Origin: Chromatiales bacterium
Lineage (GTDB): Bacteria; Pseudomonadota; Gammaproteobacteria; Steroidobacterales; GCA-2729495
Assembly (NCBI GenBank): GCA_002729495.1
Contig: PBYE01000044.1
Coordinates: 1 to 40,396 of the forward strand
Direction: 5' to 3'
DNA length: 40,396 nucleotides
Below the pieces are notes generated by a model. It saw only the letters and a list, made by a program, of their open reading frames with translations. It had not been told where the DNA came from and made no database searches. Position numbers and translations under genes: made by a program. This document shows positions 18,920 through 26,955 of the stretch, one piece after another (positions within the stretch are counted from its first letter, which is position 1; every line of letters starts with the position of its first letter).

Positions 18920-21049
18920 CTACTGCGCCCGGCTGAGCACCGGCGTTTGTCCGGCACCTGACAGAGTCGCCATATCTGTAAGTATTTCAGCGGCCTGATT
19001 CAGGAGCACATCGGGCGGTTCTTCATCCTTAAGCGTATCAAAAGACTCCAGCGGTTCCAGCCCAAGTTCCTGGCGCCGGTTATTTTCCCGCACGAGCCGC
19101 TCATCGTGACGTTCTTCCTGCTCAAGTTTACGGGTTTCCAGGTTCAGGGAGATCGCTTTTTGTTTGCGCAGTTCCTCGATACTTTCAATATCCTGCAGAA
19201 GATACTGAAAGTTGGGATCCATCGCAGAGCGTTGAATCTGGCTGCGGGTGAGTTCAGACACCTGCATATCCAGTTTGCTCAAAGCCCTGTACCGGGTCGG
19301 GTTAATCTGATCCCAGGGGAGGGCGCGTGGTTTTGTATTTTCGCCAAACTGCGACGTGTCTACCAAAGAAGGGAGTTCAATATCGGGGATGACGCCGCGA
19401 TTCTGGGTGCTGCCACCCGTTACACGGTAATACTTGCCAATGGTAAGCGTCAGTTGCCCAAGCGCATCTGAATTTGAGCGTGGTGCATACTGATCCAGCA
19501 CGTAAAGGTTCTGCACTGTACCTTTACCAAAAGTTTGCTGGCCAATAACAATTCCACGGTTGTAATCCTGGATAGCTGCCGCAAAAATCTCGGATGCAGA
19601 TGCACTGAATCGATTTACCAATACGACGAGAGGGCCATCGTAAATCTGCGACGGTATCGGGTCCTCCAGGACATCAATTTTTCCGGTCGTGTCACGTAGC
19701 TGCACAACCGGACCGTTGCGGATGAATAAACCGCTCAGCGCGGTAGCTTCGGTCAAATGACCTCCGCCATTGCCCCTTAAGTCGATTACCAGCCCATTGA
19801 TGCCTTTCTCCTTAAGTTCTCCGAGCAAGCGTTCTACATCGCGCGATGTGCTGGTGTAGTTGACCTCACCCCGGCCGCGGGCATCAAAGTCCTGGTAAAA
19901 GCTCGGGACAGAAATAACGCCGACGCGATAGTTCTGACCATCGCGGCTGATTTCCAGCACTTCACTTTGGGCAGCCTGCTCTTCGAGTTTGATCTTGTTA
20001 CGCGTCAGGTCGAGGGTATATTCATTCTCGCCGGGCAGAGAGTCACCGGGGCGTATCTGCAGCATCACAATAGTCTCAGCCGGCCCACGTATAAGCTGAA
20101 CCACGTCATCCAGCATCCAGCCGATCACATCGACCATCTCGCCATTCGCTCCCTGTGCGATACCGATAATGTGATCGGTGGCCTTCAGGCGCCCGTCGAT
20201 TGCCGCTGGACCGCCGGGAATAACATTCAGTACTGTTACCATGTCATCTTCGAGTTGCAGCGATGCGCCGATACCCTGATAAGAGAGGCTCATATGGATG
20301 CGATATTCCTCAGACTGACGCGGTGACATGTAGTTTGAATGGGGATCAAGTGTTCCGGCAAAGGCGTCCATGAAACCTTCAAATACATCATCCGAGTCCA
20401 GTGCATCGACACGTTTTATGTACCGTTCGTAGCGCTTCCTGAGTGTCTCTGATGCTTTTTCCCAGGTCTTATCGGGATCAGCCAGAAGCAGGGTAAGCAA
20501 GTCGTTCTTAACACGCTTGCGCCATACGTCCTGCATTTCCAGTTCGCTCGCAGCCCAGGGCATTTCGCTGCGGTCGAAAACAAATGTTTCGTCAATAGTC
20601 AGGTCGGGTTCAACCTTCAGGAGTTCGAAAGCAAAGTCAAAATGCTGCTTCACCCGTTCGCGATAAATTCGGAAAATGGAGAAAACCGGGTCCATGTCAC
20701 CTGAGCGCAATGAGTTATCCAGGCTATAGCGATAGCGGTTAACAGCATTGATGTCTGGAGCAAGAAAAAAACTGCGGTTATTATCCAAACCTTCTATATA
20801 GTTTTTCAGCAGAGCAATGGACAGTTCATTGTCTATGCGGGTTTTAGTGTAATGAGCGCGTTCAGAAAGCTTGGTGACCAGTCGTGCGACCTGGTAGTGC
20901 CTTTGATTCGATTCGAGCTGGGCCGTACTCGCTGCAACGCTCTCATCAGGCACTGCGTGCCCGGGTGTTGCCAGGGCGAGGGTTAAAACGGCACTTGCTA
21001 CGAGCAGTACACCATTTAGTTTGCGAATTAGTTTTCGTTTTCTATGCAT
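18920..21049 (-). CDS. prc: carboxy-terminal processing protease Prc (Tsp)
   Basis: This periplasmic serine protease trims the C-termini of envelope proteins and degrades some of them. Features in order are a signal peptide (cleavage near PGHA), an N-terminal helical domain, a PDZ domain (SYQGIGASLQLEDDMVTV to about residue 310), and the protease core with FSASASEIFAAAIQDYNR and TFGKGTVQ. Ser484 and Lys509 form the expected Ser-Lys pair, with Asp495 between, at the same spacing as E. coli Ser430, Asp441 and Lys455. A C-terminal DUF3340-like tail completes 709 residues (E. coli 682). It is transcribed towards the coiled-coil gene. Confidence 0.95.
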   Translation of the reverse strand: MHRKRKLIRKLNGVLLVASAVLTLALATPGHAVPDESVAASTAQLESNQRHYQVARLVTKLSERAHYTKTRIDNELSIALLKNYIEGLDNNRSFFLAPDINAVNRYRYSLDNSLRSGDMDPVFSIFRIYRERVKQHFDFAFELLKVEPDLTIDETFVFDRSEMPWAASELEMQDVWRKRVKNDLLTLLLADPDKTWEKASETLRKRYERYIKRVDALDSDDVFEGFMDAFAGTLDPHSNYMSPRQSEEYRIHMSLSYQGIGASLQLEDDMVTVLNVIPGGPAAIDGRLKATDHIIGIAQGANGEMVDVIGWMLDDVVQLIRGPAETIVMLQIRPGDSLPGENEYTLDLTRNKIKLEEQAAQSEVLEISRDGQNYRVGVISVPSFYQDFDARGRGEVNYTSTSRDVERLLGELKEKGINGLVIDLRGNGGGHLTEATALSGLFIRNGPVVQLRDTTGKIDVLEDPIPSQIYDGPLVVLVNRFSASASEIFAAAIQDYNRGIVIGQQTFGKGTVQNLYVLDQYAPRSNSDALGQLTLTIGKYYRVTGGSTQNRGVIPDIELPSLVDTSQFGENTKPRALPWDQINPTRYRALSKLDMQVSELTRSQIQRSAMDPNFQYLLQDIESIEELRKQKAISLNLETRKLEQEERHDERLVRENNRRQELGLEPLESFDTLKDEEPPDVLLNQAAEILTDMATLSGAGQTPVLSRAQ

Positions 21050-21174
21050 GTGCTTTGCTATCTTTGCCTTTCCGGTCCAGCAAAAACTAACCGCCTAAAG
21101 CCCGGCGATTATCAGAATGATACCAAGCCATGCAGTAACCCGCTGAAGACATCAATTTCAGGCCTTTCACTGTA

Positions 21175-21273
21175 TTGTTAGGCACACTACCGGGGACTTT
21201 GTTCATCATTGCTTTCGGCCTGTTGATCGTCTGCATGGTGTTCTGGGTTCTTCGCAATGAAGGGCCAGGCTGA
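21175..21273 (+). CDS. candidate small single-helix membrane protein
   Basis: A short open frame encodes one hydrophobic helix (FIIAFGLLIVCMVFWVL) followed by RNEGPG and a stop. The start is either TTG 21175 (32 residues) or TTG 21199 (24 residues). Neither has a strong ribosome site. The stop TGA overlaps the next ATG (TGATG), suggesting coupling to the following small frame. The helix with a short polar tail is typical of real small membrane proteins, but the evidence is only composition and arrangement. Confidence 0.4.
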   Translation: MLGTLPGTLFIIAFGLLIVCMVFWVLRNEGPG

Positions 21274-21442
21274 TGAATGAAATGAGCAGCCTGCTTAGCA
21301 GTACCGGCATTTCTGTTGCATTGTTTTTTTTGCAGGGCTCAGCTTTTTTGGCTCGCTGCGACAACAGATATGGTGCTATTTGCTGCTCGCGGCCTTGTGG
21401 CTCGGCCTGTTCCTGGCCGGGCTCCGTTATTGGCCCCGCTAA
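21273..21442 (+). pseudogene. small two-helix membrane protein with a frame change at a T8 run
   Basis: From ATG 21273 the frame reads a hydrophobic start (SSLLSSTGISVALFF) and then meets eight T bases at 21324-21331. In the existing frame the protein runs on as a Cys-rich, unlikely sequence to 21458. In the frame reached by one extra T it continues AGLSFFGSLRQQIWC, a second hydrophobic helix (YLLLAALWLGLFLAGL) and RYWPR, then TAA at 21440-21442. The joined product would have 56 residues. The run could be a sequencing error, a real mutation or a site of polymerase slippage. Confidence 0.4.
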
Positions 21443-21525
21443 CCTCTCCAGACTATAGTGAGTAATAGCCTCTCTACGCAGCCCGGTTTGGACATAACCG
21501 GGAATCAATCTCTGGTAAATGCCTG

Positions 21526-21792
21526 TCACGCCGACTGGCGGCGCTTTATATCGTGGCTCAGCCACAGAGTGCACCGCCATATAAGAACCAGTAACAGGGG
21601 CGACATCAATAAAACCCATGCCGATAAATCGGCACTTAGCGCATCGCCGTAGATAAGAAACATCAGCCCGAATAGCCCCGCGTTTCCTTCATAGGGTCCG
21701 GCAAGCAGCCAGCCCCCTAGAAATACAACAACAGGAACCATCAGGACGCAGAGCAACCCGTATTTTAACCAGCGCTTAATCGCTGTACCCAT
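21526..21792 (-). CDS. small membrane protein of unknown function
   Basis: This protein of 88 residues begins at ATG 21792 with a short basic N-terminus (GTAIKRWLKYG). It has two or three hydrophobic segments: LLCVLMVPVVVFLGGWLLAG, GLFGLMFLIYG and WVLLMSPLLLVLIW. It ends in a basic tail. An ATG at 21813 would add seven polar residues. I do not recognise the family. It runs in the same direction as the next membrane protein and prc but has gaps on both sides. Confidence 0.55.
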   Translation of the reverse strand: MGTAIKRWLKYGLLCVLMVPVVVFLGGWLLAGPYEGNAGLFGLMFLIYGDALSADLSAWVLLMSPLLLVLIWRCTLWLSHDIKRRQSA

Positions 21793-21890
21793 TTGCCAAC
21801 CCGGGCTAGTCAAAGTTAATTAAATTCTGTTCGGTCAAACGTATACATTGTCGCACACCCGCCGGTTCGAAGCGTGTGTCCTCAGTCACG

Positions 21891-22190
21891 CTATGCACCC
21901 GGTTTCGTGGAATAGCCCTTGCGGTTACGCCGGCGCATTACGGCGATCAGGGTGCCAGCATGCAGACAAACGATACCGGATATCAGGATGTAGGGGATGA
22001 TCCAGGTCCACTGGCTAAGCAACAGGGCTGCACTTATTGCGTACAGACCAAGGCCGATATAGAGGACCGGTAGAATGGTGTAGAGGCCTTTCGGAAGCCA
22101 GATCTTGCGTAATGGTAGTAATCGGAATTTGTTGGCTGCGGGATGATCGAGTTCGCTTGATGGATGAGGTATGTGAGCTTGCGGATACAT
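21891..22190 (-). CDS. small membrane protein of unknown function
   Basis: This protein of 99 residues has a polar N-terminus with PLRKIWLPKGLY, then two membrane helices (about 38-60 and 63-85) and a basic tail RRRNRKG. No known family is recognised. It lies between the possible caspase remnant and the other small membrane protein, on the same strand as the sortase gene. The codon use looks like a real gene. No ribosome site stands out before the ATG at 22190. Confidence 0.5.
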   Translation of the reverse strand: MYPQAHIPHPSSELDHPAANKFRLLPLRKIWLPKGLYTILPVLYIGLGLYAISAALLLSQWTWIIPYILISGIVCLHAGTLIAVMRRRNRKGYSTKPGA

Positions 22191-22219
22191 GGTGTTTAGC
22201 CTTGCATCAATTGTCGTGA

Positions 22220-22357
22220 ATGCAGCCTCGAGAGTCCGTGAGCCGCTTCACACCGCGCGAACTGCACGATTATATAAAAGGTCAGGCCACGCGATTGCAA
22301 CGCAACCAGACGCCGCAGTTGCACGGCGATGTCGATAGGGTGTTGATAAGGTGGTAG
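22220..22357 (+). pseudogene. possible C-terminal remnant of a caspase-like (peptidase C14) protein
   Basis: A 45-codon frame reads RFTPRELHDYIKGQ, then NQTPQLHGDVDRVLIRW and TAG. This resembles the last part of bacterial caspase-family proteins, where a helix after the core is followed by a QTP motif and a short closing strand. The catalytic His and Cys would lie upstream and are absent. The frame is closed by TGA immediately before its only ATG, and no ribosome site is present. I take it as a decayed 3' end rather than a working gene. The family call rests on memory of the motif and is uncertain. Confidence 0.35.
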
Positions 22358-22371
22358 CTCGCCGCAGTCGG

Positions 22372-22962
22372 CTATGGAGCTTGGCGCTTCATTTGCCGAA
22401 ATTGCTTCACCGGTTTTGCTGTTACCACCAACCGGAAAGGGCCTCTGTAGATAAACTCGCTCGTTGGCTGACAAGTAATCAGTATTAGTTCGCTTCCAGA
22501 ATCAAGAGGCTCGATGCCGTGTACGCGTGCGTCTACGATTTCCTGGTCCGTCACCTCGAATATTCTGGTAAGGCCGTTCAACCCGGTCAGCTGCAATTTT
22601 TCACCGGGCCGTATGTCGTGCAGAAATTTGAAGTGCGTATCGCGGTGCGCGGCAATCACAATGCTGCCGGGTTCGCCCGGCAGAGCAGTGCCATCCATGT
22701 GGCCGGGCCCGAAGGGCAGGGAGCCGCCGTTTGTACCCGCGAGCACGTAGTGAGTGATATCCCTCGATGGCGCCTCGAGCTTTGCCACCGGCCAGGTGTC
22801 TGCCCACGGCCACGGTCTGATTTTTTCATTCCCCGCCAAGCCTTTTTCCCACGCACGCTCTATAAGGACCGGTGCAAGCCAGGCCTTTGCATGGATCAGG
22901 GCAGCGCCACTTAGTTGCCAGAAGCCCACTGCCACGATCCCTGCTGCAATCAGCTTAAGCAT
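22372..22962 (-). CDS. class GN sortase
   Basis: This membrane transpeptidase of proteobacteria is dedicated to one substrate. An N-terminal hydrophobic anchor is followed by the family stretch ERAWEKGL...PWPWADTWPVA. The catalytic residues are visible: His in IAAHRDTHF, Cys in LILITCQP and Arg in YRGPFR. Numbered from ATG 22962 these are His106, Cys164 and Arg173 of 196 residues. A GTG at 23004 would add 14 residues. I prefer 22962 because it has GAAGAGAG before it and the family usually begins at the hydrophobic helix. It lies just downstream of its substrate gene, on the same strand. Confidence 0.92.
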   Translation of the reverse strand: MLKLIAAGIVAVGFWQLSGAALIHAKAWLAPVLIERAWEKGLAGNEKIRPWPWADTWPVAKLEAPSRDITHYVLAGTNGGSLPFGPGHMDGTALPGEPGSIVIAAHRDTHFKFLHDIRPGEKLQLTGLNGLTRIFEVTDQEIVDARVHGIEPLDSGSELILITCQPTSEFIYRGPFRLVVTAKPVKQFRQMKRQAP

Positions 22963-23006
22963 GGCTGGCTCTCTTCGGGTTCGTCTGAAATTCAGTGTCG
23001 ACACCG

Positions 23007-25166
23007 CTAGGCCTTTATGCGTTGCTTTAATTCAGGCCGAGGTTCAGGAGCCGCCCATTTCCTTTTTCCCGCCAGGCCACGTCGTTGCAGCCACCACAGT
23101 TGCGCGGCAACTGCGAAACAAAGCAGCGCAAACCATAGTTTCTCGATAGCCGGTGTCGCAGTTGCCGGGTAGGCATAGATATGACCTGCCGGTCGTGCGT
23201 TAGGGACGCGTTTACCTTTCAGCAAAGCATCTAAAGGTCGCACCGGCGTCCTGTCGACGGCCACAAAGCTGGTGTAACGACTCATAATCTTGTGCAGCAG
23301 GGCAACGTCGATGATTGCATCGCGTAGCAGGTCGCTTTCGCCTTCAGCAATGATCCGGTCGTTGAGTGCTGCAATTTTGTCACGCGCCCAGAGCGTGCCG
23401 ATGCCGGCATGCGCCTTCCCACGGTCGGACTTGAATTGCCGTTTCCATTCGCCGTAGGGAGTCGTGCCGGTGATCTGCACGCTGCTGTCGAGGTAGGCAG
23501 TTCGCGAATTCAGTTTGGCGGTAATCGTTAACGGTTGCCCTGCATAGAGGTCCGGTATCAGTACTGGAAAAACCTCTTTGGCTGCAGGCCAGGTCAATTC
23601 AATATCCCGCAGCTGCGGCGCTGCAAGTTGTGAGAACAGTTCAGCCATCTTTTCACCGACCTCGTCAATTTTGCCGATGTAGGTGAAGGTGCCGCGACCA
23701 AACTGTGCAGCCTTGCGCATGAAATAATTGTTCGGCGCCGAGCCTATGCCCACGGTAAACAAACGACTCTCGCCCAGTTGGCTCTTGATTTGCCTGAATA
23801 ACTCATCCTCGTTGATAACGCCCGCATCCGTAATAAAAATAACCTGACGCAATGCATTGGCTGGCAGTTCGGTCTGGTTTCCCAGCGCAACATCGATTGC
23901 AGGACCAATGTCGGTTCCGCCATCGACTTTCAGGTTGGCTACAAATTCGAGTGCATCCTGCATGTATGCGCCGCTTGCAAGCATTGCGTTCGAGAAGAGC
24001 ATGCGGGTGTCGCTGTTAAACTCAATCACGTTGAACGTGTCTCCGTTGTTGAGTGTGCGCAGCCCGATCTTGAGCGCCTCCCGGGCCTGCTGAATCGAAG
24101 CACCTCCCATTGAACCCGACGTGTCGACGACAAAAATTGTTTCACGTTGCAGTTGGTTGACGTTCGATGCCTGGTCAGGCGGAATCACCATCGCCAGTGC
24201 GTAGCTCTCGCCGTCAATCTCCTCGGTGAAAACCGCGGCCCGGGGCACAGCACTCGCAACCGGTTGCCAGGTCAGTTCAAAATCACGGTCCATCGGTACC
24301 GACCCGTTGGCAAATTCGACGCGATAGTTACCATCGTTTTGGCGCAGGTGGATGGCATGATACGAACTGCTTACATCAGCCAGCTGCATCCCGGGGCTTA
24401 TATCCACCGTTATGGAGGATCTGCCGGGCGGGTGTGCCCAGCCGCTTAAAGGGTTACCCAGGCCAATCTCGGATTGAGCAACCCCCGCAGAGAAAACACT
24501 GTCAGGCATTCCGGGTAAATCCTTGCCCGGAATATATTGGGGTGTGATTGTCATCGGAAAACGCAGCTTGAACCGCCCGTGTTCGAAGGCCACTTTTTCC
24601 AGGTAGGTAATGGTCACGCTGATTTCTTCACCCGGCCCGATGTTGGCAACCTTGCTTGAAAACATGTTGGGTTTTTGCTGCTCAACCAAGGCCGTGCGTT
24701 GGCCGTTTTCTTTTGCCGCCTCGTAGAAATGCTTGGCCGCGTGCTTTTCGTGGATCTCCCCGACAATGATCTGCTCACCGACACGTATGTTCATGGCGTT
24801 CACAACTGCCGTTTCCGGAAGCGGGAATACGTACTTGCCTTCAACCCAGTCGGAAGAAGCATTCTTGAAATGCTGCTCAACAGTGACTTCAGCAACCGGG
24901 CCGCTGATCCGCATATCGACCTTTGTGTCCAGCTGCGCGGCCGGGTTCCAATGCCCATTTGCATCGGTCGCGAATAGCAGTTCACCGGCGCTGACGTCAT
25001 TCATCGTAACGGCCTGGGCATTGCCGGCGAACAGCACCCAGGCGCCCAGCAGCAGCGCCTGTGCCGCAATGGTTATGCAGCGAATAAAGAACCGCTCGTT
25101 TCGAGCCACCCGGCAAGAGCGGGCTGGGAGGAAGAGATGTTCGGCAGACTTGTGGGAGATTTGCAT
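23007..25166 (-). CDS. sortase substrate with VIT and VWA domains
   Basis: This is the marine-type sortase target protein (TIGR03788-like). From ATG 25166 it has 719 residues: a signal peptide (ending near AGNAQA), a VIT domain similar to inter-alpha-trypsin inhibitor heavy chains, a VWA domain with the MIDAS motif FVVDTSGSMGG, and a C-terminal sorting region. The last part has PATAT (667-671), then a membrane helix (LWFALLCFAVAAQLWWL) and a basic tail. This differs from the LPxTG of Gram-positives but fits the known proteobacterial form. The sortase is expected to cut there. AGAGG six bases before the ATG decides this start over in-frame ones up to 25235. What it binds is unknown. Confidence 0.9.
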   Translation of the reverse strand: MQISHKSAEHLFLPARSCRVARNERFFIRCITIAAQALLLGAWVLFAGNAQAVTMNDVSAGELLFATDANGHWNPAAQLDTKVDMRISGPVAEVTVEQHFKNASSDWVEGKYVFPLPETAVVNAMNIRVGEQIIVGEIHEKHAAKHFYEAAKENGQRTALVEQQKPNMFSSKVANIGPGEEISVTITYLEKVAFEHGRFKLRFPMTITPQYIPGKDLPGMPDSVFSAGVAQSEIGLGNPLSGWAHPPGRSSITVDISPGMQLADVSSSYHAIHLRQNDGNYRVEFANGSVPMDRDFELTWQPVASAVPRAAVFTEEIDGESYALAMVIPPDQASNVNQLQRETIFVVDTSGSMGGASIQQAREALKIGLRTLNNGDTFNVIEFNSDTRMLFSNAMLASGAYMQDALEFVANLKVDGGTDIGPAIDVALGNQTELPANALRQVIFITDAGVINEDELFRQIKSQLGESRLFTVGIGSAPNNYFMRKAAQFGRGTFTYIGKIDEVGEKMAELFSQLAAPQLRDIELTWPAAKEVFPVLIPDLYAGQPLTITAKLNSRTAYLDSSVQITGTTPYGEWKRQFKSDRGKAHAGIGTLWARDKIAALNDRIIAEGESDLLRDAIIDVALLHKIMSRYTSFVAVDRTPVRPLDALLKGKRVPNARPAGHIYAYPATATPAIEKLWFALLCFAVAAQLWWLQRRGLAGKRKWAAPEPRPELKQRIKA

Positions 25167-25212
25167 GGCGGCCTCTGGTATCGATGCATTCAACTGCACT
25201 GATTGGGCCATC

Positions 25213-25229
25213 TGGAAAAGAAATTTCCA
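25213..25229. repeat. inverted repeat, possible operator of the sortase locus
   Basis: TGGAAA and TTTCCA are separated by AGAAA, a perfect 6+5+6 inverted repeat. It lies between the divergent substrate and pdsO genes, 47 bases from the substrate start. It may bind the response regulator, but that is inference. Confidence 0.4.
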
Positions 25230-25240
25230 TGGCAAAAAAA

Positions 25241-25253
25241 AGGCAAATTGCCT
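25241..25253. repeat. second inverted repeat, possible operator of the sortase locus
   Basis: AGGCAA and TTGCCT flank a single A, a perfect 6+1+6 inverted repeat. Its centre lies 26 bases from the centre of the first repeat, in the same short divergent region. The half-sites differ from those of the first repeat. Confidence 0.4.
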
Positions 25254-25325
25254 CTTTTCCGCCCTACCAATGTCTTTTTCGGGTGTTCTTATGCGTTTTG
25301 TTCTTTCATCAACAAGGATCTGACC

Positions 25326-26018
25326 ATGAGAATCAAAATTATTTCAGCAGTACTTTTGACCCTGGCTGCATTCAATTCGTTTGCCGCCGAGACCCAGCCC
25401 ACACAGGCCCAGAAAAACGCCCGGGACGGGATTGCCCTTGGAAACGCCGCGGCGGGCGGGGTGATTGCAGGACCTTTGGGCTTCGTCGCGGGCTTGATGG
25501 CGGGCAACTGGTTGGGGGAAAGGGTGATCGACAGCTATAGCTCCGAAGAAGCTGGACAGGCGCTTGTTAAGGCAAGGACTGAGAATGACCAGCTGCGGAA
25601 GCGATTTGCATTGCTGGATGCTGAGAATATCAGCTTGCAGCGTCTTTTAGCCGATAGCCTGCAATTCCAGGAGTTGTTTCATACCGGCGAAAGCAAGTTG
25701 TCCGATTTGGGCCAGGCGCGCATAGAGCGGATTGCCCAGCTTGTAGCGCAGCAAGACTCGCTTGGGGTTCATCTCAGTGGTTTTGCTGATCCCCGCGGTG
25801 GCAGTGACTATAACAAGCAATTGTCGCAGCAACGCATGGACAGCATCATTGCTGTGCTTGCGTCGAACGGCGTCAACGCGGACCGCGTTTCATCTGAAGC
25901 TTTTGGCGACAGTTTGTCGGTTGCAATCGAGGGTGACTACGACGCCTATGCGTTGGAGCGTCGTGTAAGCATCGAACTTGTAAGAACCATGGATACCAGC
26001 AGCCTGGCAGCCCGGTAA
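25326..26018 (+). CDS. pdsO: PdsO, OmpA-family protein of the dedicated sortase system
   Basis: This protein has 230 residues, a signal peptide cleaved near NSFAA-E, a glycine-zipper segment (GNAAAGGVIAGPLGFVAGLM) followed by a helical stretch, and a C-terminal OmpA-like peptidoglycan-binding domain (FHTGESKLSDLG to the end) with GFADPRGGSDYNKQLSQQR. The name follows the TIGRFAM for proteobacterial sortase-system OmpA proteins. ATG 25326 is chosen for the AAGGA ribosome site nine bases upstream and the signal peptide; the upstream frame to 25203 is not coding-like. It may link the sorted protein or the outer membrane to peptidoglycan. Confidence 0.88.
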   Translation: MRIKIISAVLLTLAAFNSFAAETQPTQAQKNARDGIALGNAAAGGVIAGPLGFVAGLMAGNWLGERVIDSYSSEEAGQALVKARTENDQLRKRFALLDAENISLQRLLADSLQFQELFHTGESKLSDLGQARIERIAQLVAQQDSLGVHLSGFADPRGGSDYNKQLSQQRMDSIIAVLASNGVNADRVSSEAFGDSLSVAIEGDYDAYALERRVSIELVRTMDTSSLAAR

Positions 26019-26019
26019 G

Positions 26020-26082
26020 TTGAGAACGGATTCCTCCGGGGTGTGTGGGCATCCTTAAAAACCGCGTCCGGCCGTTCTCCAA
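26020..26082 (+). repeat. long-range inverted repeat after pdsO
   Basis: TTGAGAACGG at 26020-26029 pairs with CCGTTCTCCAA at 26072-26082, with one bulged base. The transcript could form a stem enclosing about 42 bases. No T run follows, so it is not a standard terminator. It could be an RNA structure that separates pdsO from pdsRS or stabilises the 3' end. The rest of the gap to 26250 shows no gene; a weak TGCTAGATT at 26224-26232 might be a -10 for pdsR. Confidence 0.35.
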
Positions 26083-26250
26083 TTTGCGCGGCCCAAGGTT
26101 CGCCGGATTGCTTCATTTCCGGGCGCGGTTATCCCACGACCAGGCGTGCATTAAGCACAATCTCCATTCTGGTCTTTGGTGTTTAACTTTCTCTTTTGGC
26201 AGGTGTGCTGAGGCGGTAATTGGTGCTAGATTAATTTCGGGAGCCGGATG

Positions 26251-26955
26251 ATGCCGAAGAAGATTGCGATAATTGAGGACGAAGACGCGCTGGCGCGGGG
26301 TTATAAAGATGCCCTGGAGCGCGTGGGTTACCTCGTGTCCATATACCCCGATCTCAAAACTGCCCAACACAGTTTCGAAGCAAGCCTGCCAGACCTGGCG
26401 ATCATTGATATCCAGTTGGGGAATGACAAAGAAGGCGGCTATAAGCTTTGCGGTTGGTTACGTCGAAAGTCCCCGTCGCTGCCCATTATTTTTTATACTG
26501 GCCTTGATTCTGAAATCCACCAACTGGCAGGTGCCCAGCACGACGCTGATGAATATCTGATCAAGGGCCAGGTCAGCATCAAGCTGCTTAGGGCGCGAGT
26601 AGATACGTTGTTGCGGCTCGTTGAAGCCCGTAAGAATCAATCCGCGCAAGCCAATGCAATCAACCTTGGCCCACTTGGCCTCGCTTCTGATTGCTACAGC
26701 GCGACCTGGAATGGTCAGGATATAGGTCTCACGGTAAGCGAATTTCTTATCCTCCAGTGCCTGATCAAAAACCCAGGCAGAGTGTATACGCGCGATAACT
26801 TAACGAATGCACTTGGCGTGACAAAACGTATAGCACCAGACAGCATTAATACCTATATAAGACGTATTCGCGAGAAAATTTGCCAAATAGATCCCGGAGC
26901 GGATCCAATTACATCAAAGCGTTCAATTGGATATTTCTGGGCTGTTGAAAATTAA
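26251..26955 (+). CDS. pdsR: PdsR, response regulator of the dedicated sortase system
   Basis: This is an OmpR-type response regulator of 234 residues. The receiver domain begins KKIAIIEDEDALARG and has the phosphoacceptor Asp in LAIIDIQLG (Asp53 from this start). The C-terminal winged helix reads LTVSEFLILQCLIKNPGRVY to the end, with INTYIRRIREKI as the recognition helix. ATG 26251 is seven bases after GGGAG; ATG 26248 one codon earlier is the alternative. It overlaps the start of pdsS and is probably coupled to it. Its likely targets are the sortase genes next to it. Confidence 0.92.
   Translation: MPKKIAIIEDEDALARGYKDALERVGYLVSIYPDLKTAQHSFEASLPDLAIIDIQLGNDKEGGYKLCGWLRRKSPSLPIIFYTGLDSEIHQLAGAQHDADEYLIKGQVSIKLLRARVDTLLRLVEARKNQSAQANAINLGPLGLASDCYSATWNGQDIGLTVSEFLILQCLIKNPGRVYTRDNLTNALGVTKRIAPDSINTYIRRIREKICQIDPGADPITSKRSIGYFWAVEN

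Noticed and set aside
21860-21875. GGTTCGAAG, resembling a tRNA T-loop.
   Set aside because: No matching acceptor, D or anticodon stems could be built around it.
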